NCBI GenBank assembly: GCA_937875645.1
Contig: CALLXO010000096.1
Location: 1 to 9,089, forward strand
Source: an uncultured Clostridia bacterium
Lineage (GTDB): Bacteria > Bacillota > Clostridia > Christensenellales > CAG-314
Direction of reading: 5' to 3'
Length of the DNA: 9,089 bases
Below, piece by piece: positions 5,875-9,089 of the stretch (within the stretch, counting starts at the first letter, position 1; every line of letters begins with the position of its first letter). The notes below the pieces were generated by a model, which saw only the letters and a program-made list of their open reading frames with translations, ran no database searches and was not told the origin of the DNA. A program made the position numbers and the translations under genes.

Positions 5875-8110
5875 AGATACAGTAGAAGTGAGCATCCAAG
5901 CAGTAGCAAGTAATGAAGCTAACAGCTCATTATTTACAGACGAAACGGTGTTTTCTGCAACGTTGGAAGGCCAAGTGCGATACGTAAACGGAAAACTTAA
6001 CTGGTCAACAGTATTTAGCGCGAGCAAATACGCAGTAAAGATAAATAATGGCGCAGAAATAGAAGTAACAAGCACGAGTTACAACGTAGTGTTTGAACAA
6101 AAGGGAACGCATACATTAAGTGTATGTTTTTATAATAGCGAAAATGTTAAGTCTGAATGGGAATCTGTTACTGTAAAAGTATACGAAGTAACATTGTCCT
6201 ACAACGACGAAACTAACACAACGTTTAGATCGTTATACAGAGTTGTAGGAGATGACCTTGACCTTCCTATTAGCAATGTAAACAGAGTAGGATATAGCTT
6301 TAAAAATTGGTCTGCATCAACAAGCGGCTTAGTATATGACAAAGCAAAGTTAGAATTAGCGTCAGACCTTATATTATATGCCAGATGGGATGCAAATACT
6401 TATACTGCATATCTCAATTACGAGGGAGGGATATTAGATAGTGAAAAAGACTACGTAGAAGTGCTTTACGATAGTCAGATTGAGTTTCCTGTGGCGATGT
6501 CAGAGGACGGCATATTCGCATTTGGCGGCTGGTTTACTCAGCCCAACGGCAAAGGTACAGCAATAACAAGATACACAGGAGAAAGCATCAACAAATGGAA
6601 CTTTGCTCAACCTACTGTTCTTTATGCTTATTGGGTAGAAATCTTTGAGTTTGAGGTTGTTAGAGTAAGAGAAGCTTCGGGAGATTTTGACGCTATAAGT
6701 TTAATAGGGAGTAAATCGGGTATGGAACTTATTGATGTAGTGACTGTACCTGCTGTTTACAACAATATGCCTGTTTTGTTTATTGAATCAGGTGCATTTG
6801 CGAGAACAAGTGTAAAAGTAATTAATATTCCGGAAAAGTTGTTTAAGGAATTATACAGTGCTCAAACTAAAGCGATACATAATTTATGTTTTGTATCTGG
6901 CGACTTTTTAAAACATTTTGATTGCATAAATTATATTAATACGTCATTACATGCTTTTAGTTATTACAACCAAATTTCGCTAAGTAGTAACGTTTACCTA
7001 AATCGCATATACCGTTTTGACCAAACTATGAGCCATGCTTTTGCCCAAGGTAAAACTTCGATTAGCGATGGGGAATGTCTTTTGCCGATAAGCAGCATTA
7101 ACGGCTGCATGTCTTTATTAAACCAAGCTAATAATTTGAAGGGCATGCCCAATGATTTTTATACTTCCACATTGGCAGCATTATACGACGCCTGCAACCA
7201 ATATGCACAGTCCTCTTTTACTGCGGCGATGCAAAAGGGGTTTAGCGGAAATTTAGAAGACTATAAGCAATATCTTTCCAACTTTTTTATCAACGATTAC
7301 GGCGAAGAAACATATTCGCAAATTGCGTTAACCGTCATGAGCGATTATTTTAATCAGTACGATGTGTTTTTAAAAGCGGCTAGCGCAGAGTCTAAGCTTA
7401 CTTTTTATAAAAATATCGGAGACGTATATCTTAATCCCATAGGTTTTTTTGTGCCTGATTATTACTATAATAAAAACAACAAAATTTACTGCGCATATGA
7501 AGGAATTGTATTTAACGACAGAGCCTATAATAAGCTTCACGATGACGGAATAGAAGGCAAATACGGCTTGGCAGTAGGTATTTTGCCAGACAGCAGGATA
7601 AAAACAAAGCAACTTGTTGATATTTCTCCCGATAATACTTACTGTTATGGTGTAGTAGACAGTATATATTCATTTTTAAATATGATATTTGTGTTTAAAA
7701 TGGTTTTTCTAAAAGTTTTAATTATTGTAGGGACTTTCCTTACTGCTTTTGCCGTCGCGCTTATGCTTAATCTTATTTCCGTCACCATTGTAAACAGTAA
7801 AAGACAAATTGGTATACTCAGAGCAATGGGTGCTAAGAGCGGAGACGTGTTTAGAATTTTTAGCATAAAAAGCATTTTTATAGCGTTTGTCAATTTTGTG
7901 ATTTCTGTTTTAGGTACATTAATATTAGTAGGCGTGCTAAATGCCTTTATAAAAAAGACTTTTGAAGTTACCGCAACAATTCTAGTTTTTTCCTTCCGTC
8001 AGGTAGTTTTATTGTTTGTCATAAGCTTTTTTGCGGCTGTACTAGGCAGTTTGTTTCCTATATTAAAAATTACACGCAAAAAGCCTATTGAAGTAATAAG
8101 CCAAAAATAA
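5819..8110 (+). CDS. Chimeric ORF: surface repeat protein joined to FtsX-type ABC permease C-terminus
   Basis: A 763-codon frame opening at GTG 5819 with no ribosome binding site, so it is probably the 3' part of the broken gene beginning at 5572. Residues 9-120 hold the end of one Fn3-like module and a second one. Residues about 124-190 and 194-273 are two InlB/Flg_new (Listeria-Bacteroides) repeats, marked by GYSFKNW...LYARW and GGWFTQPNGKG...LYAYW. Residues about 300-340 (TVPAVYNNMPVLFIESGAFA) look like a BspA-type leucine-rich repeat. From about 390 the character changes to the extracytoplasmic loop of a MacB/FtsX-type permease (GECLLPISSI, GIVFNDRAYNKL). Three membrane segments follow (about 626-657, 686-708, 728-748) with the FtsX hallmark NSKRQIGILRAMGAKSGDVF, and the end is KPIEVISQK. 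The first permease helix and any ATPase domain are missing. A deletion fusing two genes near residues 350-390 (nt about 6870-6990) is the simplest reading. Confidence 0.75.
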   Translation: MNLKNNMKGTTLTLPEGLTDTVEVSIQAVASNEANSSLFTDETVFSATLEGQVRYVNGKLNWSTVFSASKYAVKINNGAEIEVTSTSYNVVFEQKGTHTLSVCFYNSENVKSEWESVTVKVYEVTLSYNDETNTTFRSLYRVVGDDLDLPISNVNRVGYSFKNWSASTSGLVYDKAKLELASDLILYARWDANTYTAYLNYEGGILDSEKDYVEVLYDSQIEFPVAMSEDGIFAFGGWFTQPNGKGTAITRYTGESINKWNFAQPTVLYAYWVEIFEFEVVRVREASGDFDAISLIGSKSGMELIDVVTVPAVYNNMPVLFIESGAFARTSVKVINIPEKLFKELYSAQTKAIHNLCFVSGDFLKHFDCINYINTSLHAFSYYNQISLSSNVYLNRIYRFDQTMSHAFAQGKTSISDGECLLPISSINGCMSLLNQANNLKGMPNDFYTSTLAALYDACNQYAQSSFTAAMQKGFSGNLEDYKQYLSNFFINDYGEETYSQIALTVMSDYFNQYDVFLKAASAESKLTFYKNIGDVYLNPIGFFVPDYYYNKNNKIYCAYEGIVFNDRAYNKLHDDGIEGKYGLAVGILPDSRIKTKQLVDISPDNTYCYGVVDSIYSFLNMIFVFKMVFLKVLIIVGTFLTAFAVALMLNLISVTIVNSKRQIGILRAMGAKSGDVFRIFSIKSIFIAFVNFVISVLGTLILVGVLNAFIKKTFEVTATILVFSFRQVVLLFVISFFAAVLGSLFPILKITRKKPIEVISQK

Positions 8111-8154
8111 TATAAAACATAATCATTGTGTAAAAGAGCAAATTAGAGGTAGAT

Positions 8155-9089
8155 ATGATTTCCTTAAAAAATATTGTAAAAATATATAAAATTAAAAAAG
8201 GCAAGCATGTAGTTGCGCTAGACAGAGTAACTCTTGATTTACCCGACACTGGCATGGTGTTTGTTTTAGGTAAGTCGGGCAGCGGAAAAAGCACCTTACT
8301 TAATATTTTAGGGGGACTGGACAGGGCAGAAAAAGGCGAATTGATTGTAAACGGCAAGTCAGACAGAGATTTTAAACAAAGTGATTATGGCAGTTTTCGC
8401 AACACCTATGTAGGCTTTGTTTTTCAGGAATATAATCTTTTAAGAGATTTTTCCGTAGGGCAAAATATTGCCTTGGCGTTAGAGTTATCAGGCAAAAAAC
8501 CGACGGCGGAAAATGTCGAAAACGTCTTGGCAGAAGTAGATTTAAGCGGTTACTATCACCGTAAAACTGACGAATTAAGCGGCGGACAGAAACAAAGAGT
8601 AGCTATTGCACGTGCTATTGTTAAAAATCCACAAATTATTTTAGCAGACGAGCCAACAGGAGCATTGGATTCCGTCACTGGCGCCGCTGTTTTTGAAACG
8701 CTAAAAAAACTATCCAAAAAGTGTTTGGTAATGGTTGTTTCTCATGATAGAGATTTTGCTTATACATACGCCGATCGAATTATAGAACTTAGTGACGGAA
8801 AGGTAATTTCCGACTTATCTAAAGAGGAAAGAGGTAGCTCAAAGGGATTACAAACAAAAGATAAAATAATTACAAATAAAAACGGTGTCTTTGTCCCTTA
8901 CGGCTGTAAGCTTGTTGATGAGGATTTAATAAAAATAAAAGATTATTTTGAAACGCGCGACAAGGGCAACAAGTTTTTTATTGATATCAATGCCCATTTG
9001 CGAGAAGGAGTGTTTTTGCCCACTCAAGAGATAACACAAAAGGAAGAAAAAACCTTTATCAGACAAAAAACGAGATTGCCAATAAAAAG
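8155..9089 (+). CDS. ABC transporter ATP-binding protein, probably fused to a permease (3' end outside window)
   Basis: ATG 8155 has AGAGG (8145-8149) five nt upstream, and the frame is open to the window edge (311 full codons). Residues 1-225 form a complete MacB/LolD-type ATPase: Walker A GKSGSGKST (39-47), Q-loop Gln91 in VFQEYNLL, signature LSGGQKQR (141-148), Walker B IILADEPTGALDS (161-173) and switch His197 in VVSHD. Such ATPases power FtsX-type permeases acting in peptide export, antimicrobial-peptide resistance or lipoprotein handling. After residue 225 an extra segment (NKNGVFVPYGCKLVDEDL, then KTFIRQKTRLPIKK at the edge) resembles the linker found in Clostridial ATPase-permease fusions, so a permease domain probably follows. 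It lies 44 bp after the FtsX half-gene and is presumably in the same operon. All catalytic motifs are intact. Confidence 0.92.
   Translation, partial: MISLKNIVKIYKIKKGKHVVALDRVTLDLPDTGMVFVLGKSGSGKSTLLNILGGLDRAEKGELIVNGKSDRDFKQSDYGSFRNTYVGFVFQEYNLLRDFSVGQNIALALELSGKKPTAENVENVLAEVDLSGYYHRKTDELSGGQKQRVAIARAIVKNPQIILADEPTGALDSVTGAAVFETLKKLSKKCLVMVVSHDRDFAYTYADRIIELSDGKVISDLSKEERGSSKGLQTKDKIITNKNGVFVPYGCKLVDEDLIKIKDYFETRDKGNKFFIDINAHLREGVFLPTQEITQKEEKTFIRQKTRLPIK

Noticed and set aside
8085..8357. Minus-strand open frame across the start of the ABC ATPase gene
   Set aside because: It is antisense to the intact Walker A region and has no recognisable product.
1..9089. CRISPR array, tRNA or rRNA genes
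   Set aside because: No regularly spaced repeats, no cloverleaf-like segments and no rRNA-like sequence were seen on either strand.

Overview
The window is low-GC and Gram-positive in character: strong GGAGG-type ribosome binding sites, a Firmicutes-style acetate operon, and many surface-type repeat proteins. An uncultured anaerobic member of the Clostridia, possibly a gut lineage, is the best guess. That is an inference from gene content and style; nothing in the window fixes the species. The standard genetic code fits all intact genes.

Left block (1-1569): the 3' end of a large Rhs/YD-repeat protein enters from the left edge. It carries the Rhs core and a hydrophobic, glycine/alanine-rich C-terminal region. 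Its frame is lost at about 885-900, and an apparent continuation in another frame ends at 1108. A small membrane-type ORF (1125-1310) with a strong Shine-Dalgarno site follows. Next is the C-terminal half of a SecB-like chaperone whose N-terminus is missing. A perfect 13-bp hairpin with a GCGA loop closes the block and separates it from the convergent gene.

Central block (1634-5101): three intact housekeeping genes. tmcAL (minus strand, TTG start) makes N4-acetylcytidine on tRNA-Met from acetate and ATP. The divergently transcribed pta-ackA pair converts acetyl-CoA to acetate and ATP. The acetate-producing operon and an acetate-consuming tRNA-modifying enzyme therefore share a 117-bp divergent promoter region that contains a small inverted repeat. 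Two strong intrinsic terminators follow ackA.

Right block (5310-9089): a weak possible transposase scrap is followed by a promoter and a lipoprotein-type signal peptide. The codon where the lipobox cysteine should be is TGA. A second stop and a frameshift follow; the frameshift is associated with a 32-bp direct repeat offset by 67 bp. The remaining long frame (5819-8110) joins a surface-repeat protein (Fn3-like modules, two InlB/Flg_new-type repeats, one BspA-like stretch) to the C-terminal half of an FtsX/MacB-type ABC permease. An intact ABC ATPase gene, probably an ATPase-permease fusion, follows and runs off the right edge.

The main pattern is an intact acetate/tRNA-modification core flanked on both sides by decaying or rearranged surface and export genes. 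The three intact genes in the middle argue against general sequencing error as the cause of the frame breaks.
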